Assembly (NCBI GenBank): GCA_009760855.2
Contig: WPIO01000088.1
Coordinates: forward strand, 522,501 to 584,500
Origin: Cristatella mucedo
Lineage: Eukaryota; Bryozoa; Phylactolaemata; Cristatellidae
Length of the DNA stretch: 62,000 bases
Direction of reading: 5' to 3'
A model generated the notes under the pieces. It was not told the origin of the DNA and did no database searches. It saw nothing but the letters and a program-made list of their open reading frames with translations. The position numbers were made by a program, and so were the translations under genes. The first letter of the stretch is position 1. Each line of letters opens with the position of its first letter. Shown here piece after piece: positions 27,870-37,456 of this stretch.

Positions 27870-28430
27870 CGCTTGTGGTTGGCTGGTTAGCTGAGTCAAT
27901 GATAGATACCCGGCTCTCCACGCTAGCCGCGTCTCTGCTCAGTCCGCCATCTGCCTGGCTTAGCCACACCGTATTTGCTGGTGCTGCTCATCAGGGTCAC
28001 GACGGAAAAGATCCCGACGAAAACGACCCGGACACAGGAGTATGACGCTCCCGAGCTTGACTACATCTACGCTCAGGCTTGAGCCGCATGTATATCAACG
28101 CTGGCGACTGCCGTTACAAATAGTAGAAATTATTCATCTTCGGGTGCCATTCTTAGGCAATCATCCTACGTTGTTTTGGCTTTGTGAAGGTTAATGAACT
28201 ATTTAGGCACTTAATTTGTTTTTAAACGCGGGATCGTTTCAGCCCTACGATCGAAAATCAGAAGAATGCTCAAAACCAATTTCATACGACTGAGCACGCC
28301 TCGTAGCTGCACGTTGTTATCAGACAAAATTACGGCCTTACATGCGACTTCACGTTTTGGTCAGATAATATTATCACATATCAGATAATAACATTAAAAG
28401 ATTATTGGCGAACGGAAAGACGTGCTATTA
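27870..28430 (+). repeat. Upstream flank of kinase copy 1, duplicated at 51,300-52,470
   Basis: It matches the minus strand of 51,300-52,470 in two blocks. One shares the words CAACCACAAGC(A/G)A and GTACGTAGATGTAGTCAAG-like sequence; the other shares CCATTCTTAGGCAATC, TTTAGGCACTTA and GAGCACGCCTCG. A shorter stretch (CGTTACAAATAGTAGA) recurs before copy 4 at 56,631. It is therefore part of an old inverted segmental duplication and may include the kinase promoter. No gene is seen in it. Confidence 0.6.
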
Positions 28431-28562
28431 ATGTCGTTGTCGGTGTTTATCAAGCGTGATACCAGTCATGCCACGATCATGTTTCCTTTGCAGGAAATTG
28501 CAAGCGACTGTAAAGAGATCGAGTTCTCTGAGGGCGCATTATCAATTATTATTATAAAGGCG
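28430..28562 (+). mobile_element. LINE A 3' tail upstream of kinase copy 1
   Basis: GTTTATCAAGCGTGATACCA, TCGAGTTCTCTGAGGGCGCA and TTATCAATTATTATTA are the LINE A terminus. The counterpart on the minus strand at locus 2 is 50,915-51,060. Confidence 0.65.
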
Positions 28563-28802
28563 AGCAAGAAAAAATATGGTTTCAACGGCAGCAGTGTGCC
28601 AAGTTATCGCCAGCGAGCGCTCGGCGAGCAGTCAAGTGCGGCGGAAGCCGCAAATGCTGCCAAGCCTCGGTCTCGATCGCGGCCATTTCAGAATAACTTT
28701 TGTGACGACACGCCATTGCTGCGACATCTGCTATATTTAGGTGCGACGCGCCATTGCTGACGCACCCGGCAGGAAGTGCAGAGCAGGAACCACACTCCAG
28801 TC

Positions 28803-31800
28803 ATGGGCGTGATGGCGATTGTCAGGGGCGTGATGGCGATCGTAACACACACAAAAACACGAGAGGAGCTTGAAATACAGGAACATAACGTCCTCGAACA
28901 TAACTACGAGATTGACTATTTGCTCGTCAACAGTAAGAATGGCAAGTTATTGATCGTTCGCCACCGGCCAGACGGCACGAAAGCCTTCGCTAAAATTCTT
29001 CCACCGTCTAAAGACGAGAAAACTAATAATCTTCATACAGAAGTTGAAATCATGCGAGAGCTAAAGCATGAAAATATCATTAAATACTGTTCCGACTTTA
29101 CGGTCGACGGTGGTCGGGTAAGAGCTGCCTGACACTGCAATCGCGTGTTCATTGCTGTGTTTCATTGCCTGTTTATTGTAGCGACGCGAACTTAAGCCTA
29201 AGTAGCCAGAGGGTGAGGGCACGAATGTGATGCCTCTTTTGAGTTTGTGAGTTCAGTCTCTACTTCTATTTCATCATGCGCTCACTTGCTAGCGTACTTA
29301 GCCGTACTTCACCGGTGGCGTGATCGCAGAACGTTAATAATTAAGCTCGTCTTTCGAACGTCACTGTGTGTTTCAAAGTCGCGCATCTGCTCAACTCACA
29401 GAAAGTAATCTTGTCAGACTCATCAAATCTTGTCTGACTGCGAGTGCGAGACAGCTGCGGTCGCATTTTGCACTCGATAATATCTGAAATCATTTGCCTT
29501 CAAAGTTCAGTCGTCATCAGCGCGCACGCGTGCCTCGTTTCGGGCTTGGCGGAAATGGCTGCATAGTCGCTGAATACCTGGGTGTGTATACTTGCAATAC
29601 GGCGACGCTGCGGCGATTCGCTATGGAGGCAGGCCGCTACGTCTCTCTAGACCGAGCGCGCGCCTAGTGACAGAGTTTCGTCTTTTCTTGAAAACGATTT
29701 CTTTTACTATCTAGACTACGTGCATAGTAATGGAGTTAAGCCAGCTCGGCGATCTGAACGCGTACCGACGGATACAGCCTGATAGACGAGTGCCGAGATT
29801 CGAAAGACGCGATATCATGAGACAGCTGGCAGCTGGTCTGAGCTACATGCACGCAATGCACGTCATACACGGGTGAGTGCGGCTCAAGACCGTGCACGAA
29901 CTTCACTTCCCGTCGTGCTCACGCGTTTGCACCGCCGCCGCTGATGAGCGGGCCGGAGTTATCTGCTCTTGCGGTGGTCACGGTGAGCGCGAAAATGCTT
30001 TTTTTCTGACAGAGACGTCAAACCCGCGAACGTGCTCGTGTTCAGCGGACCCAAAGTGAAACTCTGCGACTTTGGCCTCGCCGAACGGTTCGTGCCTGGC
30101 CAAAAGATGTGCGGATATCGTGGCACTCCGATTTACAGTGCCCCGGAAAAGCTAGAAATCGATGAGTACGAGCCTGTGGCGACCGACATATATTCGCTGG
30201 GAGTCCTTCTCTACGAAATAGTGAGTATGCTCGACTTCTCTAGCTCACTGCTTGCTGGCCTACTGGCCTGTGCAATCAGGCGACTACAGCTGATGCAAAA
30301 CTCCACAGCCAGGCTTGTTTGTCATGAGCATCGCAGCTGCCCCGTCACACCACCTCTCGCCGACCTGCACTGGCTACCAGTCAAGCAGCGGATCGACTTC
30401 AAGGTTTTGTCGCTCACTTTAGGTCCCTTCATTCTTTGGCTCCAGCCTATCTCTCAGAGATCCTGAGATGTCAATGCAGACATGGGTAGAGTGTCTCTGC
30501 TTGTTTTGCTTGATCTTTCGGCAGCTTTTGATACCATCGATCACAAAGTTCTTCTAAAGCGCCTCTCATCTCGCCTGGGCATCACTAGCACTGCTCTGCA
30601 GTGGTTCAGGTCCTATCTCAGTGGGAGACTCCAGAGTATTGACGTGAATGGACAAAGATCATCTGAAGTACCTCTGAAATATGGAGTACCTCAGGGCTCA
30701 GTGCTAGGTCCGGTTCTTTTCACGGTTTATACTCTCCCTCTTGCTGATGTCATTGCCAAGCACAATCTAGGCTTTCACTTCTATGCGGATGACACTCAGT
30801 TGTACCTTTGCTTTGATCCCTCCCAGCCTTCGAGCACCTCAAATTCTCTCAACTCACTAGCTGCATGCATTGATGACATCCCCACATGGATGTCAGCAAA
30901 TTTTCTAAAACTTAACGATGATAAAACTAACTTACTAGTTATGGGCAAACCCAGTGTGATCCAGAGATTGGAAATGCTGACTCTCAAAATTGGCTCTGCC
31001 AACATATCTCCTGTCGAATCAGCTCGGAATCTAGGTGTCATATTCCAAAGCGACCTCTCGTTAGACGACCATATCAGCTCCACAGTCAAATCTGCCTATT
31101 TTCAGCTTCATAACATTGCTAAAATTCGGGCTTGTTTAGATAAAGATACCACGTCCAAGTTAGTTCATGCATTCGCGACATCCCGTCTCGACTTCTGCAA
31201 CTCACTGCTTACTGGCCTCCCAGCATGTGCGATCAGGCGATTGCAGCTGGTGCAAAACTCTGCAGCTAGGCTTGTCTGTCGTGAGCGTCCCAGTTGCCAC
31301 ATTACTCCACTTCTCGCCGACCTGCACTGGCTACCAGTCAAGCAACGGATTGACTTCAAGGTTTTGTCGCTCACTTTTAGGTCCCTTCATTCTATGGCTC
31401 CAGCCTATCTGTCAGATATACTACCCCATTAGGCCAAGCATCGTACCACCCGCTTCTCGGAATCCAACAGTCTAGAAATACCTAATACAAACCTTAAATC
31501 CTTTGGAGGCCGTGCATTTAGTTCATATGCTCCCAAAGCCTGGAACTCCCTCCCGACCTGCGTCAAAACATCCCCTGACCTGACCACATTTAAAAGGAAC
31601 CTAAAAACACACCTATTTCAGACAGCATTTAGTGGGTCCCTGTGATTCGTCTTTGATGTACTTATGCGTGCTGACACTGTGCATGCTGACACTAACCACA
31701 TTTGCATGCTGACCCTGTGCATGTCACCCCTAACCATATTATTCATCTTGTCTGTTTTTCAAGCATGATTTTACTTACCATTCAATTGCATTTCATTTTA

Positions 31801-32556
31801 AAGCAAATGTAAAGCGCCTAGAGAGAGATTGAGTTCTCTGAGGGCGCTTTATCAAGTGCATTATTATTATTATTATTATTATCCTCCCCCATAAGGCCAA
31901 GCATTGTACCACCCGCTTTTCGGAATCCAAAAGTCTACAAATGCCCTGTACAAACCTCAAATCCTTTGTGAGACCGTGCGAGACCGTGTTTAGTTTTGTT
32001 TTATATTTTTGTTTGTTTGTTTGTTTTAGTTTTGTTTGTTTGTTTTAGTTTTGTTTGTTTAGTTTTTAGTTTTGTTTAGTTTTTTTGTGTGAGACCGTAT
32101 TTAGTTCGTATGCTCTTAAAGCTTGGAACTCCCTCGCGACTTGCGTCACAGCATCCCCTGACTTGACCACATTTAAAAAGAACTTAAAAACACACCTATT
32201 TAGGACAGCATTTAGTGGGTCTCTGTGATTCTTCCTTCACGTGCTTATGCGTGCTGACACTGTGCATGCTGCCACAACCCACACTTACATGCTGACCCTG
32301 TGTATTATTAATATTATTATTATTGTAACTAATAAAGTTCGTCCAGGAAACAAGCTCCGTTTTGTTTAAGGCACACGGAGATCTCCCAGAGCAGGAGCCA
32401 GCAGATGGACTTCTCGCGTTCAGGAGAAGCCTGGCAAAGCTCCAAGATTGCGACGACTTCGAGCGTCTAATCATAGCCCGAATGATGGAGCCAGAGGCCG
32501 AAAACAGAATCACCCAGGATAGCCTCCTGGTCCATCCTTACTATCTGGACAAATGA
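28803..32556 (+). CDS. Small protein kinase, copy 1 (HGD-type, 4 exons)
   Basis: Exons 28803-29117, 29715-29872, 30013-30220 and 32347-32556 join in phase to 891 nt (296 aa) with GT-AG introns. Exon 1: the ATG is chosen because copies 2 and 3 share MGVM; it holds AFAKILPPSK (the VAIK lysine) and TEVEIMRELKHENIIKY (helix C Glu). A glycine-rich loop is not recognisable. Exon 2: TTCIVMELSQLGDL and RQLAAGLSYMHAMHVIHG. Exons 2 and 3 form the catalytic loop H-G-D-V-K-P-A-N, so the usual HRD arginine is glycine. Exon 3: LCDFGLAERF, GYRGTPIYSAPE and DIYSLGVLLYEI. Exon 4: ARMMEPEAENRITQDSLLVH. K-P-x-N and GT-x-x-Y-x-APE suggest serine/threonine specificity. The kinase group is unknown. Intron 3 is swollen by LINE A insertions. 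All key catalytic residues (K, E, D, N, DFG) are present, so it may be active. Confidence 0.75.
30225..30464 (+). mobile_element. LINE A fragment in kinase copy 1 intron 3 (left part)
   Basis: It begins a few bases after the exon 3 donor and encodes the tail of the LINE A reverse transcriptase: LLACAIRRLQLMQNSTARLV, then PPLADLHWLPVKQRIDFKVL. It continues at 31,881 after a nested insertion. The same fragment is in copies 2 and 3. Confidence 0.85.
30465..31880 (+). mobile_element. LINE A, nested 5'-truncated insertion
   Basis: It splits the older LINE A fragment. The target word ATCCT occurs at 30,460-30,464 and again at 31,881-31,885, a short target-site duplication. The element runs from mid reverse transcriptase through the 3' UTR, tail hairpin (31,811-31,850) and (ATT)n. 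Copies 2 and 3 lack it, so it is younger than the split of copy 1 from them. Confidence 0.85.
30482..31432 (+). CDS. LINE A reverse transcriptase, C-terminal 316 aa
   Basis: This ORF copies LINE RNA into DNA at the target site in intact elements. Starting at MGRVSLLVLLDLSAAFDTID (motif A, catalytic Asp), it then has [17 protein letters not shown] (motif B), [12 protein letters not shown] (motif C, YADD) and [20 protein letters not shown] (motif D and thumb). The C-terminal SRLDFCNSLLTGLPACAIRR and LPVKQRIDFKVLSLTFRS are typical of CR1/L2-type elements. The frame is open to the stop. The endonuclease and N-terminal RT are missing because of 5' truncation, so it is not functional alone. It is the best-preserved LINE A coding region in the window. 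Confidence 0.85.
   Translation: MGRVSLLVLLDLSAAFDTIDHKVLLKRLSSRLGITSTALQWFRSYLSGRLQSIDVNGQRSSEVPLKYGVPQGSVLGPVLFTVYTLPLADVIAKHNLGFHFYADDTQLYLCFDPSQPSSTSNSLNSLAACIDDIPTWMSANFLKLNDDKTNLLVMGKPSVIQRLEMLTLKIGSANISPVESARNLGVIFQSDLSLDDHISSTVKSAYFQLHNIAKIRACLDKDTTSKLVHAFATSRLDFCNSLLTGLPACAIRRLQLVQNSAARLVCRERPSCHITPLLADLHWLPVKQRIDFKVLSLTFRSLHSMAPAYLSDILPH
31881..32335 (+). mobile_element. LINE A fragment in kinase copy 1 intron 3 (right part)
   Basis: It continues the element broken at 30,464: a degenerate end of coding region, a TTTGTTTG-rich insertion at 31,985-32,085 between two copies of GAGACCGT...TTTAGTT, then the 3' UTR. The tail hairpin is replaced by a short ATT run at 32,303-32,322. It stops just before the exon 4 acceptor. 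Confidence 0.75.
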
Positions 32557-32779
32557 AAGGAAGCAGAGGGATTGAGGCGAGATGCAAAGGTTTCAAATTG
32601 AAAAGGCAGGACGATGCCCTCCTGCTGACCTCCGGCTGACCTCCGCTTCCCGCTCCTTCGAAGCGTGGCTCGATACCAACATTAAAATGTACCAGTAAGT
32701 ATTCGCTGCACAGACAACCGGATGTACTTTCCTTAGCTACCGCTCGTAGAGACTTGAGCGATGCTTCCCGCACGCACTC

Positions 32780-32870
32780 TTTCTCTCTCTCTCTCTCCTA
32801 ATTAAATTATTTAAATTAAATTAAATTAAATTTATTTAAATTAAATTAAATTTTTCTCGAGAAAGTAAAT
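32780..32870. repeat. CT run then (AAATT)n
   Basis: A short (CT)n at 32,782-32,798 is followed by TTAAATTAAATT repeats to about 32,853, just downstream of kinase copy 1. Confidence 0.85.
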
Positions 32871-33370
32871 TTCAGCTCTTCATCAAAGCCGTCAAAAGTC
32901 ATAGCCTCGTAGGGGCTAAACGAGCGTCTGGCCACGAAACGTCTCGCGTCGGGCCGGTCGATTAGAGCGAGCTGCCTACGTGTCGCACTTTAAAGAAATA
33001 TTCCGACGTCATCGTCGCAAAAACGCTCGTGAAAAATAGGCGCCCGAGATGCGACACTGCTGAGCGGGCGTCCACGCGCTCCCAGGCGGTCGTGTGCGTT
33101 TGATGGCTGGGGCGTGCGGCCTATGACCTTTCACCTTCAGATGGTGCTCGCCGGCAAGCTACGGCCGGATTGGCAGGATCGGCGGGTGCTCGTACGACGA
33201 CCCTTGACGACTGGCCGATCGCCGTCACCGTAGCCTCCCGTCGGCTGGACTGTCAGTCTCGTCGGCTGGACTGTCGGTCCGTCGGTTGCCTTGCCGTCGC
33301 AATGGGCGCGTCTTTCGCGACGTCGACGACGTCGTCTGCTTTGTGTACCGGCAACGCTAGCGAGTGAGCG
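32871..33370. other. Unassigned GC-rich spacer
   Basis: Short open frames on both strands. The sequence after CACCTTCAG at 33,140 is open from ATG for about 25 codons, but I cannot support a gene. Confidence 0.3.
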
Positions 33371-33375
33371 CGCGT

Positions 33376-33583
33376 GGTTGCTCCGGAGCACCAGTGGGTA
33401 AGAGAAAGGCGTGACTAGCGTGCGTACAGGCCGACGCACGGGTAGAACGTGAATTTCGCGGCTGGGATAAGTCACGTGCCTGTAGGAAGTGCGCCCGTCG
33501 GGCGGACAGAACTTCGGCTGGGGGCGAAACCACGCGACGGCGATGACACGCCCACACAAGGTCGCCCTAATTCGGCGACCCAG
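33376..33583 (+). repeat. Left member of a ~210-bp inverted repeat pair
   Basis: It matches the reverse complement of about 39,840-40,047, for example AGGCCGACGCACGGG, TTTCGCGGCTGGGATAAGTC, CCCGTCGGGCGGACAGAAC and GACACGCCC(A/G)CACAAGGTC. I estimate about 85% identity by eye. The pair brackets the 493-aa ORF and a scrambled LINE. Confidence 0.8.
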
Positions 33584-33599
33584 TCGATGCGTACGCAAA

Positions 33600-33640
33600 A
33601 AAGCCCCTAGAAAGAGATTAAGTTCTCTCGGCCTCTTTTC
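33600..33640 (+). mobile_element. LINE A tail remnant
   Basis: GCCCCTAGAAAGAGATTAAG and TTCTCTCGGCCTC resemble the 3' hairpin of LINE A; nothing else of the element remains. Confidence 0.4.
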
Positions 33641-34154
33641 AATCCCACAGTCGCGCGCTGTTGAGCATTATGGAGCCAGCGCTATTTTTCCTGTCGGAGT
33701 CACGTTCATAGAGATGAGCTGTTTTATTTGGCCGGCTTTCAAATTAAGCGCAATACAATCTGAGACGAAATGGCTGCATTCGCAACGCAAAACTAAAGAA
33801 ACTACACAAGCACTACATAACACGAATGCAAACAGCAGACTTTCAGTTGGAACGGCGGAGACATCTCATCACGAACAATTGCGGTAATATGACGTCGTGG
33901 AGCGTACGCAATATCGTGTGTCGATTCCGGTTGGAGTCCGGCAGAGATCTGTGCGGATACAATACAAAGAAGACGGCGTATGGAGATCGCAATGGTGATC
34001 GCGCATGACCGCAAAGAAGAAACGCTAGCTTGAAGTTAGACGCAAGCAAGTTTGCTCTCGCGAGTCCTTTAACGGTTGAGCCGATCCTTGCACCCAGTCG
34101 AAGCCAAGTCGAGGAATTTATTCGTAAAGCGGCTGGCGGCGGTTGTTGCCGCCA

Positions 34155-34335
34155 GCCGCCCACGGTCGCAGACGATGGCGATCTGGCAGCTTCCTGCCGC
34201 CGCCATGCGGCAGCAGCAATCGCAATCGTGGACGCGGTTGGATTCTACTTTGGTGCGAAAGGCTTCGCTGGAAGCGCAGCACGACGGGCCGACGGGCTGG
34301 ATTCGGCGTCGAGCGTCGAGCGCCGACGCTGCGTT
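34155..34335 (+). pseudogene. Partial duplicate of the 493-aa ORF N-terminus
   Basis: A frame here contains SCRRHAAAAIAIVDAVGFYF then GAKGFAGSAARR. The 493-aa ORF has SYRRHRAAVVGILDAVGFYV then GAKASTGSQTR at 34,980-35,070. The DNA words GGACGCGGT(T/C)GG and TTTA(C)GT(C)GGTGC(G/T)AAA also agree. The duplicate runs into stops, so it is a tandem remnant of the same gene. Confidence 0.6.
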
Positions 34336-34757
34336 TGAGCCGACGCGGCGAATCGTTTAGCGTTCGTCTCGTACGAACCTCAACCTTTGGGCGGACGCCG
34401 GCGCTGTATCGTTCGCTGTCAGACTCGGTGACCGACAAAGTCTGAAGGAGAGCACGGCGCTCTACACGCAAATAAAGCTTAACCATCTGAGGGACAGAGC
34501 GGAGACGTAGCTGAGACTCGGACGCTCCAAGCCGACGCAGGCAAAAGATTCAAACCCTAAGCTCGAGACCGTCTGTGCATACGAACCGAATGTGCGATTG
34601 CCTAAAGGCTTCAATTTTGATGAACCAAAAGCGAGGCTCGCACGCCCTTCGACGGTCGTGCCTCGCAACAATCAATCGGCGCCCAATCGTCGCCGCGCCG
34701 AAAACGCTCGCCACGCGGTTCGATTGTTCGGCCGATCGGACTTGCGGCGATCTATTG

Positions 34758-34798
34758 TGACGTCACTAAATCGGCGGCGGATGCGCTTTTCGTATAAA
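34758..34798 (+). promoter_or_regulatory. CRE plus TATA box upstream of the 493-aa ORF
   Basis: TGACGTCA (perfect CRE, CREB/ATF site) lies at 34,758-34,765, and TATAAA (in CGTATAAATG) at 34,793-34,798. The ATG of the 493-aa ORF is at 34,848, about 50 bp after the TATA box. The spacing fits a compact core promoter with a short leader. This is inference from motif positions only. Confidence 0.45.
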
Positions 34799-34847
34799 TG
34801 CGACGGATTCGACGTAGACGCCGCATCGGTTAGAAGACGCTCCATGA

Positions 34848-36329
34848 ATGGAGGCTTGCGAGGCATATTTCAGGAGCTTGAAGGCTCACGTGAGCGCGAT
34901 GCGAGCTCTTCTGGCCTCGCGATGGGCGCCACGACCGCTTGCGGTCCACGGCGATGTCTGCGGCGACGGCGAGCGGGCAGCATCTTACCGCCGTCATCGG
35001 GCAGCCGTGGTCGGCATCTTGGACGCGGTCGGCTTTTACGTCGGTGCTAAAGCATCGACGGGTAGCCAAACGCGTCTTGTTGCCGACCTCGCGCTGCCCG
35101 ACGACACGCTGCAGCTGCTGGACGCAGTCGGTCGAGGCGCCCGCGACCTGCGAGAGTCGCAGAAGCGGATATCCGCAGCAATGGCGGGCTCCGGCGATGA
35201 CGACGAAGACGACGGACAGGACGCGGGCGGCGGCCGCCGCCTCGTCCGAGCGCACGTTGCGCTATGGACGCACGCCAGCGCGAGCCTCGCGTCTAGGCAC
35301 GGCGGCGGCGACTCGCGGCCGAGCCTCAGGCAGCGCCTGGCCAACATCAGCGCGCTCCACGCCGCCGACCTGGACGGCGAGGACTCGGCTGGAGAAGCCG
35401 GCTGGAGAAGCGGCCGAGACAGCGAAAAGCGGCAGTCACGGGTGACGGCGGCGGGGACGGCAGCCGTTGAGCCATCCCGAGACGCGATCTCGACCAATCT
35501 CGCGATCTCACGAGAGAGCGAGGCAGCGACGCCGGAGTGGCCGCCTCGCTCCAACCACCCAGAAGAAGGCTGCGAGGTGCTCACACCGCCAGCCGCTGGT
35601 TCTGCTGCCGAAGGTGAGCGCGAGGCCCCGGATCTAGCCGAGGCGGTCTCCTCTGCGGGATCGCTGTCTGCGGCGGCAGCGGCGGCGGCGGCACTACGAT
35701 CGAGGCTTTGGGCGCACCTGGCGAACATCCGCAAGTTAAGGGATGCTGCCGCTGGTGAAATGCGCCCGGTCGCTGCCACGCCGACGCTCGTGAGCTTGAG
35801 GGCGCCCTGCGACCCGCCTCGTCCCAGCGACGGCGCAGATGGTGACCGCGGCTTCGAGGGCCGCCCAGACGCCGAACGGGCGTCCGGTGACCATTCTAAA
35901 CCCGACGCCGCTGCCGCCGACGTCGACTCCAGCGCCTCGAGCGTTCTCGCTCGGCCGGAAGCACAGCCGCCGTCGTCCTCTGCTAAGCTCGCGCGGTCGA
36001 GAGCTCAGCAGAGGACGGAGCCGGTGGCGGACGGAGGAGGAACCGAGAATGGAATTGCAGAGGCGTCCGCTGCGCCGCCGCCGCCGACGCTGCCTCCACC
36101 GCCGTCGTGGACTCTAGCGGATGCGACGACGCCGGCTGCACCCAGGCCGCGCGAAGGCCGTTGCCTAGGCAACGGCCTAGGCAGCGCGACCGCAGCGAAG
36201 GCGGCGGGTGAGCCGGTACGCCCCGTGGAGCTCGCCGATGGCGACGGAGCGACGAGACGGCTGTCCGGTCGCATGCGGGGGCTTGCCGAAGCCATCCGCT
36301 TGCGCGACGCCGAGGACGGCGCGTCGTAG
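34848..36329 (+). CDS. Hypothetical 493-aa protein, intronless
   Basis: An ATG-started single open frame of 494 codons, the longest in the window. I do not recognise a family. The N-terminal 110 residues look folded and helical: CEAYFRSLKAHVSAMRALL, SYRRHRAAVVGILDAVGFYV, LPDDTLQLLDAVGRGARDL. The rest is disordered and Ala, Glu and Pro-rich. It carries three spaced copies of a short basic-amphipathic helix: SLRQRLANISALHAAD (about residue 165), ALRSRLWAHLANIRKLRDAA (about 285) and RLSGRMRGLAEAIRLRDAE (near the C-terminus). A CRE and TATA box precede it, and a partial duplicate of its N-terminus lies upstream. Codon use is very GC-rich, with third positions G or C, which supports real coding. 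There is no signal peptide or membrane segment. It could be a retroposed or lineage-specific gene. Confidence 0.6.
   Translation: MEACEAYFRSLKAHVSAMRALLASRWAPRPLAVHGDVCGDGERAASYRRHRAAVVGILDAVGFYVGAKASTGSQTRLVADLALPDDTLQLLDAVGRGARDLRESQKRISAAMAGSGDDDEDDGQDAGGGRRLVRAHVALWTHASASLASRHGGGDSRPSLRQRLANISALHAADLDGEDSAGEAGWRSGRDSEKRQSRVTAAGTAAVEPSRDAISTNLAISRESEAATPEWPPRSNHPEEGCEVLTPPAAGSAAEGEREAPDLAEAVSSAGSLSAAAAAAAALRSRLWAHLANIRKLRDAAAGEMRPVAATPTLVSLRAPCDPPRPSDGADGDRGFEGRPDAERASGDHSKPDAAAADVDSSASSVLARPEAQPPSSSAKLARSRAQQRTEPVADGGGTENGIAEASAAPPPPTLPPPPSWTLADATTPAAPRPREGRCLGNGLGSATAAKAAGEPVRPVELADGDGATRRLSGRMRGLAEAIRLRDAEDGAS
36155..36178. promoter_or_regulatory. Perfect 24-bp palindrome with RFX X-box core
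   Basis: AGGCCGTTGCCT is followed immediately by its reverse complement AGGCAACGGCCT. The centre GTTGCCTAGGCAAC fits the RFX X-box consensus GTNRCC-N(0-3)-RGYAAC. It lies inside the 3' end of the 493-aa ORF, so it may be coincidental or act on a neighbour. Confidence 0.4.
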
Positions 36330-36514
36330 CGGAATAGCGAGCGACGATTACTTCGTCGCTCCTCGAGCGCCACTTTGCAGTCGTAACGGATTTTTAGGTG
36401 GTTTTGTTTTATGAAGTTTTTGTTTGTGATGTCTTGCTACTCAAGCAATTATACTTGTTTTCTGCTAATCAATGACCAGATGTTTCGATTTAAATGATCG
36501 GAAGTCACCCCCAG

Positions 36515-36598
36515 ATGTCAAATAGCGAGAACGAAGAAGAGACGGAGCGCGAGATGCAGGCAAAACTTGGCGACACCGAATGCTCGCAAAACAAGCAG
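36515..36598 (+). CDS. Possible first exon, acidic 28-aa N-terminus
   Basis: The ATG opens a polar frame, MSNSENEEETEREMQAKLGD then TECSQNKQ, ending at a donor-like CAG/GTACGA in phase 0. The composition is protein-like, but I could not find a downstream exon: a scrambled LINE follows. Hypothetical. Confidence 0.2.
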
Positions 36599-36944
36599 GT
36601 ACGAAAAGGAAATAGCTACTTGCGCGCGGGAATAGCTACTTGCGCACTCGCACTCGATAGCTAAAGCTATCGATGCGTACTCGCCATCGTGCGACTTATA
36701 GTCAGACACCTTCGACAATTTAGACAATTCCGACTTCGACAATTCCGCTTCCGCCGTCGTTCCGCTTCCTCCGTTTTGGCCTCCGTCGTCTCCTCGTCCT
36801 CCAGCCAGACGAGAGCGGTCCTGCGAGAGGAGTAGGCTGGCTGCTGCCGCTACGCTGCGGCTACGAAAGTTCGACACTTCCGCTGCCGCCACAAAACGAA
36901 GTCCCTATACCTCGCGGACCTCGCTTCTGTACTTCACTTAATAA

Positions 36945-37325
36945 TAATATTAATGCACTAGATACAGCGCCGTCAGAGAACTCCAATCTCTTTCTAGGCG
37001 CTTTACTTTGTCCATTCAAGTCAATACTCTGGGGAGTATTGACTTGAATGAGATAGGACCTAAACCACTGCAGAGCAGTGCCAGTGATGCCCAGGCGAGA
37101 TGAGAGGCGCTCTAGAAGAACTTTGTGATCGATGGTATCAAAGGCTGCCGAAAGATCGAGCAGAACAAGCTGAGACACTCTACCCATGTCTGCATTCCTA
37201 AGTAGGTCGTTGTATACCCTAAGCAATGCTGACTTTGTGGAGTGATTAGCTCTAAAGCCAGACTGGAACTTACTAGCAAGGTGTGAGGTTTCGATATATG
37301 AGTTCAGCTGGTCCGCCAGATTGTT
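36945..37325 (-). mobile_element. LINE A fragment (3' tail fused to RT middle)
   Basis: Minus strand: RT motif A region (QLVLLDLSAAFDTIDHKVLL) and SKFQSGFRANHSTKSALLRV. The sequence then jumps straight to the 3' tail hairpin at 36,965-37,008, so the second half of RT and the 3' UTR are deleted. Confidence 0.8.
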
Positions 37326-37456
37326 TTCACGGTTTATATTCTTCCTCTTGCTGATGTGATTGCCAAGCACAATCTAGGCTTTCACTTCTATGCGGACGAC
37401 ACTCAGTTGTACCTTTGCTTTGATCCCTCCCAGCCTTCGAGCGCCTCAAATTCGTA
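37326..37456 (+). mobile_element. Inverted LINE A piece
   Basis: Plus strand: [20 protein letters not shown], that is RT motif C, in the opposite orientation to the LINE A pieces on both sides. Confidence 0.8.

Noticed and set aside
35036-35779. 247-aa minus-strand ORF inside the 493-aa ORF
   Set aside because: Antisense shadow caused by high GC third positions of the plus-strand gene.
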